Made by a program: the position numbers and the translations under genes. Below the pieces are notes generated by a model. That model was not told the DNA's origin. It ran no database searches and saw nothing but the letters and a program-made list of their open reading frames with translations. Positions 1-8,499 of a DNA stretch of 64,000 bases are shown here, in pieces. Numbering within the stretch: position 1 is the first letter of the stretch; each line of letters begins with the position of its first letter. The stretch is from Candidatus Acidiferrales bacterium (GTDB lineage: Bacteria; Bacteroidota; Ignavibacteria; Kryptoniales; JAKASW01): positions 248,001-312,000 of the forward strand of contig DATJAY010000003.1 in the NCBI GenBank assembly GCA_035515795.1, written 5' to 3'.

Positions 1-718
1 ATTTTGCCCAGAGGTCGATAAGAAGTTTGTCGCCCGGTTTTATTTTGCGGGAGTTCTTTGGAGTCGGAGCAAAATGCGGATTTACAGGATGGTCGTTGGT
101 GCCGACTATCAGCGGGTCGTCTGTTATAAGACCGTTTGTCTTGAAACGCTTCTCGATGAACTGTTCTATCTCATATTCGGTCTTGTATTTCTTGTTCCGC
201 AGGGACTTGCGAACCTCGTTGAAGGCTTCGTCTAAAATTCTGTCGATGAGTTTTCCGGCCTTGAAGTGCGACTTGATCGCTTTCTCATCAAGGAGCGCCT
301 CGAATTGCTGGACTAAATCCGCGGACGAAGCGATTTGATGTCCGAAGCTTTTCACGAGCTCAATGGTTCCGCCATCCACGATCGAAACGTACGGAATTGC
401 GTTCATAGGTGAACACTGCATTGCAATTTTCGAAGGACTGCCAAGCATCTTTTTCAAATTTGAGTGAAGCTCCCGCCAGCTTGAATACATAAGCTTGTTT
501 CCGGGAAGGTGGTCTAATTTTGCCGGCTCCACGCGGTGAGCAAGTTTCACAGGCTCGCCGCTCGCCGGAATGAAATAATACCATCGACGTGTCGACATGG
601 CATGCGGGTCCATCCCGAGAATTTTCAAGCCCATGTGGTCGCGGTTATGGAAGTCGAAGAACAACCAGCCATCGATGCCCAGGGATTTGATCGCGGTTTG
701 GATTTTTTGAAGTTCCAT
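1..718 (-). CDS. M24 family metallopeptidase (Xaa-Pro peptidase type), 3' end outside the window
   Basis: An open minus-strand frame runs from ATG at 718 to the window edge, giving 239 codons with no stop. The N-terminal part is a creatinase-like non-catalytic domain. The readable C-terminal end has KPGDKLLIDLWAK, which matches the strand carrying the first metal-binding Asp of M24 (pita-bread) peptidases. The remaining metal ligands (Asp, His, Glu, Glu) would lie beyond position 1. Likely role: cytoplasmic removal of N-terminal residues ahead of proline, or a related peptidase activity. The plus-strand frames at 27-338 and 536-901 are shadows. The gene is preceded by a promoter and a terminator-bearing leader (see 788-923). 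Family call is good; exact substrate is unknown. Confidence 0.8.
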   Translation of the reverse strand, partial: MELQKIQTAIKSLGIDGWLFFDFHNRDHMGLKILGMDPHAMSTRRWYYFIPASGEPVKLAHRVEPAKLDHLPGNKLMYSSWRELHSNLKKMLGSPSKIAMQCSPMNAIPYVSIVDGGTIELVKSFGHQIASSADLVQQFEALLDEKAIKSHFKAGKLIDRILDEAFNEVRKSLRNKKYKTEYEIEQFIEKRFKTNGLITDDPLIVGTNDHPVNPHFAPTPKNSRKIKPGDKLLIDLWAK

Positions 719-787
719 GGATGCTCCGGGTTTTTCACAAGTTATGAAAAGACGGCGGTTGATTCAAAGCTAGGCGGGCAACCCCAT

Positions 788-825
788 AAAAAAACCGACC
801 CGCTGTGGGGTAGCCAGCAGGTCGG
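788..825 (-). terminator. intrinsic terminator / attenuator in the leader of the M24 peptidase
   Basis: Reading the minus strand, CCGACC (825-820) pairs with GGTCGG (800-795), continued inward by GCTG/CAGC after one mismatch, and is followed directly by seven T (794-788). A second hairpin, CGAGGAT/ATCCTCG (867-861 with 843-837), lies just upstream in the same leader. There is no gene upstream on this strand for it to terminate, so it either attenuates the peptidase gene or ends a roughly 100-nt RNA. The region 719-1086 otherwise holds only the two divergent promoters. Confidence 0.65.
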
Positions 826-894
826 TACGGATAGTCCGAGGATTCTTGGGGTAGGGTGGGATCCTCGTCGAAACTCGTTAATAAACCCGGCTTT

Positions 895-923
895 AATATA
901 GTTGCGCGTTTTTGTTAATGCAA
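895..923 (-). promoter_or_regulatory. sigma-70-like promoter for the M24 peptidase leader
   Basis: On the minus strand TTGCAT (923-918) and TATATT (900-895) are separated by exactly 17 bases, a good housekeeping-type promoter. Transcription would start near 888, about 170 bases upstream of the peptidase ATG. Confidence 0.55.
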
Positions 924-1033
924 GTGAAAAATTTGAAATTTTTAAGTAAACGTTACACTTGGGTTAACTTTAGATCATCAAACCTTGTCAAGTCGCAAGG
1001 TGTCGGTAGGCTTCAATCAACCCTCCAGGAATA

Positions 1034-1062
1034 ATGCAACATACGGCGCAATTCCTTATATT
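1034..1062 (+). promoter_or_regulatory. possible promoter of the GT9 gene operon
   Basis: ATGCAA (1034-1039), 17 bases, then TATATT (1057-1062). The -10 box is good, the -35 box weak. It would give a short leader of about 20 bases to the TTG start at 1087. Confidence 0.35.
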
Positions 1063-1086
1063 AAATTTTGAAGTGAGCAGAATTTA

Positions 1087-2193
1087 TTGAGCATTTTCGG
1101 AAGAAATCATAAAAGAATCCTCGTCGCAAGGCCGGACAGAATAGGTGATGTTGTCCTCTCGACGCCGGTCTTTCACACACTGAAAGATTCATTCCCGGGT
1201 TCGTTTATTGCTGCCCTCGTTTCACCTTACACGGGTCCGCTCTTGAAGGGAAATCCTTACATAGATGCGGTCATCACGGACGGTCCTGCCAGAAAAAATC
1301 TCCGAATGAAGGTAAGGGAACTTCGTAAATACAAATTTGACACGGCCCTTCTTCTCATGCCGACGAAACGTCTCGCTTACATGACGTTTCTTGCAGGGAT
1401 TCCTTACCGTGTTGGAGTTGGGCGTATTCTGTATGAAGTTATTACGCTCATGCATGGAGTCTCAAGAAGAAAATACAATCCGCTGAGGCACGAGTCCGAG
1501 TACATGCTTGATCTGGCAAGGAGGATCGGCGCGCAGAAAATATGGACGCAGCCGGAAATCTTTTTGACCACGGAAGAAAAAGATTTTGCACATGAATTCT
1601 TAATGCGAAAAGGGTTTGATTTGGGCCGTGCCATCATCGCCATCCATCCTGGCAGCGGGCATTCTTCTCCCAGCTGGAAACCCGAAACGTATTCCGCGTT
1701 GGCGAGTATGCTGGTACGGAACGGTACACAGGTGTTCGTGACGGGCGCGGACCACGAGAAATACATCGAGGAGTTTTTCTCAAAGATCACAGGTAAAGAC
1801 ATAAGAACATCTTTTGGTGAGCTCTCATTACGCGAGATGACTTCGGTTATCTCTCAAATGAGTTTGCTAATCTCTTCCAGCACGGGGCCGATGCACATAG
1901 CGGCGGCAGTCGGCACTCCTACAGTTTCGACATTTTGCCCGTTGACTGCCTGCTCGCCGAAATTATGGGGGCCAATCGGCGCGTCTTCAGCACATAAAGT
2001 AATCCTTCCGCCGGAAAATTTTTGTAAGACACAATGCCCCGGTGACCCGCATGTCTGCACGTTCGGGGATGGCACGAGCGGAATCGCCGTGAGGGAAGTG
2101 TTTGATGCCGCCGTTCAGACAATTCGCAAGACCGAGGAAATTCCCGTGAGCGGAGTGTCCGGTTTTTCCAGCGAGATGCAGCGACTCCGATGA
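1087..2193 (+). CDS. Glycosyltransferase family 9 (LPS heptosyltransferase-like)
   Basis: A 368-aa cytoplasmic or membrane-associated glycosyltransferase of the GT9 (ADP-heptose:LPS heptosyltransferase) family, expected to add a heptose or related sugar to the LPS core. The N-terminal Rossmann half begins with ILVARPDRIGDVVLSTPV, the family hallmark. The C-terminal half has the nucleotide-sugar site elements IAIHPGSG and STGPMHIAAAVGTPTV. The chosen start is TTG at 1087; no in-frame ATG precedes the conserved N-terminal motif. It overlaps the next gene by four bases (ATGA), so the two are co-translated. The acceptor sugar cannot be told from sequence. Confidence 0.88.
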   Translation: MSIFGRNHKRILVARPDRIGDVVLSTPVFHTLKDSFPGSFIAALVSPYTGPLLKGNPYIDAVITDGPARKNLRMKVRELRKYKFDTALLLMPTKRLAYMTFLAGIPYRVGVGRILYEVITLMHGVSRRKYNPLRHESEYMLDLARRIGAQKIWTQPEIFLTTEEKDFAHEFLMRKGFDLGRAIIAIHPGSGHSSPSWKPETYSALASMLVRNGTQVFVTGADHEKYIEEFFSKITGKDIRTSFGELSLREMTSVISQMSLLISSSTGPMHIAAAVGTPTVSTFCPLTACSPKLWGPIGASSAHKVILPPENFCKTQCPGDPHVCTFGDGTSGIAVREVFDAAVQTIRKTEEIPVSGVSGFSSEMQRLR

Positions 2194-3455
2194 TAATTCG
2201 CCAGGCATCTTCCAGCGATGTCGATTCCATAGCTTCACTTCTGTCAAAATCTTTTCTGGAAGATACTTCCATCGTCCGCGTCAGCATAGAAAATAATCCG
2301 CGCTATTCGTTGTCCGACATGTTTGTCGCCGAAGACAAGAGCGTGAACGCCGGGATCGTGGGTTGTTTGCGAATAACTCCGCTTGAAGTCTACTCTCGCG
2401 GAGTAAGGATGCCGATGGGCGGTATCGCCGCAGTTGCGGTTCAACCGGAAGCGAGAAGGCGTGGAATTGCAGAAGCTCTCATGGAAGATTCATTGAGAAG
2501 GATGTACGAAATGGACTACCCTATCTCCATGTTGTTTCCATTCAGGCATCACTTCTACAAAAAGTTCGGTTACGGCTATGTTGGGGCCGTGATGCATTAC
2601 GAATTTGCGCCGGCTAATATTTGTAATTTTTCTTCGACAGCAAATTCGTCATTAAGAGAGGAGCGGTCTCATGTTCGTGCATTCGCAAAGGGAGACAAAA
2701 GCAAGATAAAAAGAGTATTGCAGCAGGAAATACAGGCGAATGGCGGATTCACCGTTCTGCGGAATGATAATTTCTGGGATCTGGTGGTCTTTCCAAAGTT
2801 CAAGGATGCTTATGTCTACGACGACGGCGAAATAAAGGGATATGTCGCATTTGAAGTCTATAAGGAACATGCTGCAGCCGATGGGCTCGTCGGGGAGACT
2901 GTTTTGAACATAAAAGAATTTGTCGGACTTGATGCCATGGTGCATCGTGGTCTATGGGGCTTCCTTGGCGCGCTCCGGGAGCAGGTGACCCGCGTAAAAT
3001 TTCTCGCTCCAGCGGATTACCCGGTCCATCTTTTTCTGAAGGAACCGAGCGAGTCCCATTACAGGAGATTGTTCTTCGAGTATAAAACTTTTTCAACACT
3101 CGCGTCAGGTTTCATGATGAGAATCATAAATGTCCCGAGCGCGCTCAGCAGGTTGCGCCATAACATTGATCTGCCGGCAGACTTTGTAATTAAGATCAGT
3201 GATGGCAACCTTCCGATGAACTCGCGGACTTTCAACCTGCATGTACACAACGGCGAGACGACAATCGATGAAACGAGACAAAACGTGCAGTTTGAATCGG
3301 ATATTGAGATATTTTCGCAGATTTATGCCGGCTTCTTAAAGCCCAGCGACGCATTGAAACTCGGCTTTGCGCGCGGCGGAAAATTGATCGCAGCAAAACT
3401 TGATGAACTTTTTAAGGCTCCTGCACCGTTTATATATCAGTACGACATTTTCTAA
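2190..3455 (+). CDS. Eis-like GNAT family N-acetyltransferase
   Basis: 421 aa. The N-terminal 150 residues are a GNAT fold with the acetyl-CoA loop VQPEARRRGIAEALM and, further on, FYKKFGYGYVG. The remainder resembles the second GNAT half and sterol-carrier-like C-terminal domain of the Eis family (multi-acetyltransferases known to acetylate aminoglycosides and protein lysines). The last residues end in a short YQYDIF tail; in Eis proteins the C-terminal carboxylate takes part in catalysis. It starts inside the stop of the GT9 gene. The substrate is not deducible and resistance should not be assumed. Confidence 0.8.
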   Translation: MIIRQASSSDVDSIASLLSKSFLEDTSIVRVSIENNPRYSLSDMFVAEDKSVNAGIVGCLRITPLEVYSRGVRMPMGGIAAVAVQPEARRRGIAEALMEDSLRRMYEMDYPISMLFPFRHHFYKKFGYGYVGAVMHYEFAPANICNFSSTANSSLREERSHVRAFAKGDKSKIKRVLQQEIQANGGFTVLRNDNFWDLVVFPKFKDAYVYDDGEIKGYVAFEVYKEHAAADGLVGETVLNIKEFVGLDAMVHRGLWGFLGALREQVTRVKFLAPADYPVHLFLKEPSESHYRRLFFEYKTFSTLASGFMMRIINVPSALSRLRHNIDLPADFVIKISDGNLPMNSRTFNLHVHNGETTIDETRQNVQFESDIEIFSQIYAGFLKPSDALKLGFARGGKLIAAKLDELFKAPAPFIYQYDIF

Positions 3456-3470
3456 TCAACAGAGAGAAAA

Positions 3471-3980
3471 ATGAATCTGATTTCGATGGTGGTTCTAGGC
3501 GTTTTGAACTTTATAAACATGGGTTGCAAAATGAATAATGGTGCTGATGAGAGTCTAAAGTGGACGAATATTACCGATGGCATGAAACAGGCATCGACCG
3601 CAAAGAAGAAAATGCTTGTCGACGTCTATACCGATTGGTGCGGCTGGTGTAAAAAAATGGAAAAGGATACTTACGGCGACGACTGCGTAAAAAATTACCT
3701 TGCACAGAATTATGTTCTCATAAGATTGAATGCGGAGAGTGATTCTAAAGAAACCGTTGGCAATGAGGAGGTAACACAGGCGGATATTGCATCCGCGTTT
3801 CGAGTGGACGGTTATCCTACGACGGTTTTTTTAACGGCCGATGGTCAGCGGATTACTTCTGTTCCGGGATACATGAAACCGGCCGAATTTTTACAGGTAC
3901 TGAAATATATCGGCGAAAACTATTACGAAAAGATGAATTTCCAGGATTACTTGAACTCGCAGAGCGTGCCGGCGAAATAA
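3471..3980 (+). CDS. Exported thioredoxin-fold protein (DsbD C-domain-like)
   Basis: 169 aa. A hydrophobic N-terminus of about 18 residues followed by MGCKMN suggests a signal sequence, perhaps a lipoprotein cleaved before Cys19, although the residues before the Cys fit a lipobox poorly. The redox motif is DWCGWCKKME, a CGWC active site as in thioredoxin-like domains that reduce periplasmic disulfides. The cis-Pro element is in GYPTTVFLTADG. It lies 15 bases after the Eis-like gene with GAGAG upstream of the ATG, so is probably in the same operon. Likely role: thiol-disulfide exchange in the periplasm. Confidence 0.8.
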   Translation: MNLISMVVLGVLNFINMGCKMNNGADESLKWTNITDGMKQASTAKKKMLVDVYTDWCGWCKKMEKDTYGDDCVKNYLAQNYVLIRLNAESDSKETVGNEEVTQADIASAFRVDGYPTTVFLTADGQRITSVPGYMKPAEFLQVLKYIGENYYEKMNFQDYLNSQSVPAK

Positions 3981-4179
3981 AAGATGAACAATTATTGACT
4001 GTTTGCGATTAGCACTCACCAGACGAATCCCTACTTTCTCCCGGTGGAAGGATAATAAGAGATAACAAGAGGAGTCCTTCTGCTCCACGGTTTTGGATTT
4101 TTGGCCATTTCAACCTTTTGTCTGGTTGTGCGTCTGACGTTGAGGTAAAATCGTAATTGAAATAAAATTCTAGTGTGAA

Positions 4180-5295
4180 ATGGAAAACAGAAATAGGCTG
4201 ATCTTCCTGGATATTCTCAGGGCAATCGGTGTCATGTTGATGATTGAAGGGCATACGCTGGATGCCGTTTTGAGCCCACTGTACAGAGATGGCTCCACAT
4301 TCATGTTTCAGCTGTGGACTTTTTTTCGCGGACTGACCGCGCCGTTCTTTTTCTTCTCCGCCGGACTTGCGTTTGTGGTGGCGACGGTTAAAAACGATTT
4401 TGGAGGCCTTAGTATTTCTAACAGAACAAAATCCAGGCGCATCAGAAGAATAGCGACGCTGCTGCTATTGGGATATGGTCTGCATTTTCCTCTTGAACTT
4501 CTTTATGAGCCGTCAGGTGTTCCATCATATAACTTAAAGATATTTTTCTATGTGGATGCGCTGCATGTAATCTCATTGTCACTTCTGGTAATTCTCGTCA
4601 TTGCGTTGTTCGCGAAAAAGGCAGAGGCATTGCTTCGTTCTTATGTTATCGCTGCCGTTTTATCGCTCGCAATTGCGCCGGTGGTTGAGCCCATCAGGTG
4701 GGAAAATTTTCTCGCTCCGTTTTTCTATTCCTACCTTACATTCCGTTCCGGGTCGTTTTTCACTTTTTTCCCCTTTTCGGCTTATTTATTTGCCGGAGCT
4801 TCTTTCGGCGCTGCCTCGCTTACTATGCCGATTGAAAGCCGTTCCCGCGCGTTGTCCGGAAATTTCATGAAAGCCTCTATCGTCTCTCTGTTATTGTTCC
4901 TCGTTTTCTTTCCCATCCAGCTTCTGTTTGTTTCTCTCTATGTCGACTACTGGCGTGCCTTGCCGGCGATAAATTTTTTGCGATTCGGCATCGTAGGACT
5001 TGTAGCTTCCATGGTCGGTTACTTGAGTCTGAAGGTTAGGCATTTTCCGAAAATTATCCCGGCGCTCGGCAGGAATTCCCTCACGATCTATGTCGTGCAC
5101 CTGATGGTCGTTTACGGTTCGCCGATAAATCTCGGCCTTACGCAGCTGATTCCGGAAGGGACAAACTCCGCGGTTGCAATTCTTCTCGTCGTTGGAGTTG
5201 TGTCGTCAATGGTTGGAATGGTCTACGGGATAGAAGCCTACAAAGTGAGGAAGAGGAAAATTGAAGTTATTACTGTCAGCGAAATAGCGAAGTAA
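4180..5295 (+). CDS. Multi-pass membrane acyltransferase-like protein (DUF1624/acyltransferase-3 type)
   Basis: 371 aa with about ten predicted membrane helices. The N-terminus RLIFLDILRAIGVMLMIEGH matches the R-x-x-x-LD-x-x-R-x-x-x-x-x-x-x-x-H pattern of bacterial relatives of heparan-alpha-glucosaminide acetyltransferase and acyltransferase-3 proteins, in which the His is catalytic. Such proteins acylate cell-envelope glycans. The 200 bases before it (3981-4179) contain no recognisable gene. It converges on the minus-strand GNAT gene, with eight bases between the stops. The acceptor is unknown. Confidence 0.65.
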   Translation: MENRNRLIFLDILRAIGVMLMIEGHTLDAVLSPLYRDGSTFMFQLWTFFRGLTAPFFFFSAGLAFVVATVKNDFGGLSISNRTKSRRIRRIATLLLLGYGLHFPLELLYEPSGVPSYNLKIFFYVDALHVISLSLLVILVIALFAKKAEALLRSYVIAAVLSLAIAPVVEPIRWENFLAPFFYSYLTFRSGSFFTFFPFSAYLFAGASFGAASLTMPIESRSRALSGNFMKASIVSLLLFLVFFPIQLLFVSLYVDYWRALPAINFLRFGIVGLVASMVGYLSLKVRHFPKIIPALGRNSLTIYVVHLMVVYGSPINLGLTQLIPEGTNSAVAILLVVGVVSSMVGMVYGIEAYKVRKRKIEVITVSEIAK

Positions 5296-5303
5296 AAACT
5301 TTC

Positions 5304-5867
5304 TTATCTTGCTTCGTGGAGAATTTTATTCTTCACCCAGTCTTCCATTTCGATCTGCATTGCAACTTCGTCACAAACCGGAAACTTCAGACAGTCGATA
5401 CAAATGCTCCAAACTTTGTGCGGAAGCAGCTGCTTGTCGATAGTCTTAAATCCGAGTCTTTCGAAGAAATGCGGCTTGTAAGTAAGAGCGAAAACATGCC
5501 TTAAGCCGAGTTCGACTGCATCGTTCATTAAGGCTTCAACGACCTGTGTACCGAGGCCTTTGCCTTGGGTGTCGGTGTGAACTGCCAAGGAACGAAGTTC
5601 GGCGAGGTCGTTCCACGTTATGTCCAATGCACCGCAGGCGAGTATCAAATCCGAAGCCTCCGGCGAAGACCCTCCATTATTTCGGTTCTCTGAGTCCGTA
5701 GAAGCCGCAACGAAATAGTTCCTTACCTGTTGTAAGACCTGGCTTTGAGAGCGGTAAAGCATTTCTCCTTTTTCCGCGTAGGAATTTATCAATGAGACGA
5801 TCTGCGGAACATCGCAGACTTTTGCACGCCGGATTTTTATGCTTGAAGTTTTGTTATCAATCTCCAA
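5304..5867 (-). CDS. GNAT N-acetyltransferase, short ArgA (N-acetylglutamate synthase)-like
   Basis: 187 aa. A single GNAT domain with RRAKVCDVPQIVSLINSYA at the N-terminus, the acetyl-CoA loop HTDTQGKGLGTQVVEALM, and HFFERLGFKTIDKQLLPHKV, a combination typical of the short ArgA-like acetyltransferases that make N-acetylglutamate. A low-complexity stretch at about residues 57-67 interrupts the usual beta-hairpin. It overlaps the 3' end of lptD by 11 bases, so is the last gene of the ddl-to-lptD operon. No other arginine genes are nearby, so the substrate is an inference. Confidence 0.7.
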   Translation of the reverse strand: MEIDNKTSSIKIRRAKVCDVPQIVSLINSYAEKGEMLYRSQSQVLQQVRNYFVAASTDSENRNNGGSSPEASDLILACGALDITWNDLAELRSLAVHTDTQGKGLGTQVVEALMNDAVELGLRHVFALTYKPHFFERLGFKTIDKQLLPHKVWSICIDCLKFPVCDEVAMQIEMEDWVKNKILHEAR

Positions 5868-8454
5868 CTAACGTATCCTCTCTCTTTGTCACCTTTATAT
5901 CCTGAAGTTGCGAAGCTTTTATTCTTATTTCAAGGTTAAAACCACGATATGCACCTATCGGGTTCCATGTGAGATTCATCTCCCAGCAATGCAAGTCGCG
6001 GTAGACGTGCACCGTAGGAACAACGATCTGATGATTTAAGATATCGTAGCCGCCGCTGAACTTGATATTCCAGTTATCAGTGAGGTTAAATCCCAGGTTC
6101 AAGCTGAGGCTTGCCCTTTGTTGGAGCACGTCCGGCTCGGGTTTGTCTCGGGTATAAACGATTCCGAAGCTCAAATTCCACGGTATGCTGAGATCTGGAG
6201 ACTCAACCTGCTGGTAAAAACCGTTATACTGCTGCAATGCTTTCAGTGAGTCTTGTTGCTGCGCCAGAGAATCAGGTGATTGCGACTGATGAGAGGATGC
6301 AGACTTCTTGCTCTGTCCTTGCAGCGAAGTAGAAAGGCTGAGTGAAAAACTTGTCATGTCGGGAAGTTTTCCTTCCGACCACAGATATTTATTTATTCTT
6401 GCTCGGACAGTGGAGGCTGTGTCGAATTTATAAAAGTCGAAATTTGCGTTTCCGCTGAAATCGAATTTCTGAGCGATGTTGGTGCGAAAACTTGTGGAGA
6501 GCGGTGCCAGCTTCATCGAGTCGGCGGCAAAATTATATGATGTACTCAAATCTAGGTTGAGGAGTTGAATTTTGTTTTCAGCTTGCGAAGTGTCGCTTGA
6601 TAGAGTCTTCATTTCAAAAATATTGGCCAGGGAGAAACTTGCCGCCGCAACCGTCCCTGATGGAGCGCCACCGTAGACCGCAGTTTGATAATTATTGTAC
6701 TGCTGCGAAACTCCGTTTATCACGAAGGTTTGATAGTAGTGCCAATATGGTTTTGAAAAATCCGGCTGGTATGAGAAAGCAATACTCGGCTCGAGCGTGT
6801 GCCTGAAAGCGGTGATTCCAAAGATGTTGGGCTGCATGATTCCGAACAGTCTCGTGCTTGCCGATACTCCGGTGCTGAATGTCCCGACATTGTAGAGACC
6901 ATATTCCGTTCTTCCTACAACCGTATCTCCAAGCTGGTAGGGGTGTCCGAAGCCGGATCTTTGTTCGTCATAAATTGTCCGCGACGTGTACATCTTGTCT
7001 GTGATGGAAAGAGAAGGGGTGATCGTGAAGAAACCCGCCTTCGGGGATGCGTTGATAATAACGGAGTGGGATGCCCCATAGGCGCTAAATCTTCTGTAAT
7101 CACCGGCAACAGTCGTGTCCCATGTTTTTGAAGTCTGGTTCTCAAACTCCCCGCTGTATGAATATCCTATCATCTCGTACCAGGATAGGTTGTCGCTGAG
7201 GTCGCTGGACTGGTCGGATCTCCTGAAAGGGTAACTCGTCGAATGCGAGAAGCTCATGCTTGGAAGCGTTGCAGAGATAGACCCGTTCCCTAAATTTTGA
7301 TCTCTATGGATATTGAGAGATAGACTGTTGCCGGAATTCTCCCAGGTCTTGAAGAATGAAGCGTCTGACACAAGGTTTTGCAGAAGGTTCTGGCCGTAAT
7401 CCAAACTCGTGTTTCTGTAATAGCTTCCTGAACTCATGTTGACATTGGCCACGATTCGCGTAGTTGGATCGATCACCTGATCGTGCGTGAACTGGAGGTC
7501 CCAGTCTTTTTGCAGTGAGTACCCTTGGGGCTCCGAACTGGTGGGGACGTCTCCGGGCTGGCCCGTATATCTGTAGTCGTAAGCCCCGTAAAGGCTCCCA
7601 TTAAGGTAATACCTAACATTGTATCTGAACCCGCTTCTCAGTGCATAACCACCGCGAGTATACCAGTCTGCAGTGGTTGTTAAGTCCGAGTAATCATTTA
7701 TCGCCCAGAAGTAACCGAAATGCGAGAGGTACCTCCCTGCATTTGCGCTCTCGCCGAATGCAGGCGTGATTATCCCGCTTCGTCTTCCTCCCTTGCTGGG
7801 AAAAACTCCGAAGGGAAGTGCAAAGACCGGCACGCCATCGAGATAAAAAATTATCGGCTCCGCTACAATTCTGTCGTTCACAACCAATTTCATCTTTGAA
7901 CTCTGAAACCAATAGTCCGGGTCTGCCGTATTATCGCATGTAGTAAATCTTCCGTTTTCAATAAAGAGAACATCCTTTCCGAATTTTTTTATCAGTTCAC
8001 CATGGTAATAACTTTTGTCAATCTCCGTGTTGGCGACGTTGACCCTTCCTTTCTGAGTCTTGAAATCATATGTGACGTGAGAGCTATTGTATACTTCTCC
8101 ACCGTCGTTGAAGACCGGCTGTTCGACGGTTTTGTCAGCACTGTCTTTTCTCCCTTGAGCCGTAAGTATCGACGTATCCCAATTGATATCGATCTGCCCG
8201 GCATTCAACTTGAAATCTTTATATTTCATGTCCCCATTTTTGTAAAGCAACATCTGGCGGTTATCTATGGAATAGACTACAGAATCGGTCGCGCTATAAG
8301 TTACGACCGAATCGATCTGCGCTTTCGTTGTATCCTCGACCGTTTTCTGCGCGATCTTCGTCGTGTCGGTCATCAGCGGGATCTTTGTCGTGTCCTGTGC
8401 ATGAAGGGTGGAAATGGCAATAGAAAGGATTAGTATTTGACAGAACGATTTCAC
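5857..8454 (-). CDS. lptD: LPS-assembly outer membrane protein LptD
   Basis: 865 aa. The signal peptide (about residues 1-19) ends in STLHAQ. An LptA/OstA-like beta-jellyroll follows (roughly residues 60-230, with YKNGDMKYKDFKLNAGQI and a repeat of GEVYNSSHVTYDF type), then a long beta-barrel rich in aromatic residues and ending in short strands. PVFALPFGVFPSKGGRRSG is the conserved junction of the Bacteroidota LptD family. LptD inserts LPS into the outer leaflet together with LptE, which is encoded at 16732-17223. It sits between the ROK kinase gene (45 bases upstream) and the GNAT gene (overlap), so is in the same transcript. Confidence 0.85.
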   Translation of the reverse strand: MKSFCQILILSIAISTLHAQDTTKIPLMTDTTKIAQKTVEDTTKAQIDSVVTYSATDSVVYSIDNRQMLLYKNGDMKYKDFKLNAGQIDINWDTSILTAQGRKDSADKTVEQPVFNDGGEVYNSSHVTYDFKTQKGRVNVANTEIDKSYYHGELIKKFGKDVLFIENGRFTTCDNTADPDYWFQSSKMKLVVNDRIVAEPIIFYLDGVPVFALPFGVFPSKGGRRSGIITPAFGESANAGRYLSHFGYFWAINDYSDLTTTADWYTRGGYALRSGFRYNVRYYLNGSLYGAYDYRYTGQPGDVPTSSEPQGYSLQKDWDLQFTHDQVIDPTTRIVANVNMSSGSYYRNTSLDYGQNLLQNLVSDASFFKTWENSGNSLSLNIHRDQNLGNGSISATLPSMSFSHSTSYPFRRSDQSSDLSDNLSWYEMIGYSYSGEFENQTSKTWDTTVAGDYRRFSAYGASHSVIINASPKAGFFTITPSLSITDKMYTSRTIYDEQRSGFGHPYQLGDTVVGRTEYGLYNVGTFSTGVSASTRLFGIMQPNIFGITAFRHTLEPSIAFSYQPDFSKPYWHYYQTFVINGVSQQYNNYQTAVYGGAPSGTVAAASFSLANIFEMKTLSSDTSQAENKIQLLNLDLSTSYNFAADSMKLAPLSTSFRTNIAQKFDFSGNANFDFYKFDTASTVRARINKYLWSEGKLPDMTSFSLSLSTSLQGQSKKSASSHQSQSPDSLAQQQDSLKALQQYNGFYQQVESPDLSIPWNLSFGIVYTRDKPEPDVLQQRASLSLNLGFNLTDNWNIKFSGGYDILNHQIVVPTVHVYRDLHCWEMNLTWNPIGAYRGFNLEIRIKASQLQDIKVTKREDTLVGD

Positions 8455-8499
8455 GGCACATCAATGGTCAAAATTTATTTCCCGGATAGAGATCGAATT

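Noticed and set aside
27-901. Plus-strand frames at 27-338 and 536-901
   Set aside because: The minus strand encodes a continuous M24 peptidase with family motifs; the second frame even runs through the terminator hairpin.
2190-3455. Calling the Eis-like acetyltransferase an aminoglycoside resistance gene
   Set aside because: Family resemblance alone does not show the substrate, and no resistance context surrounds it.
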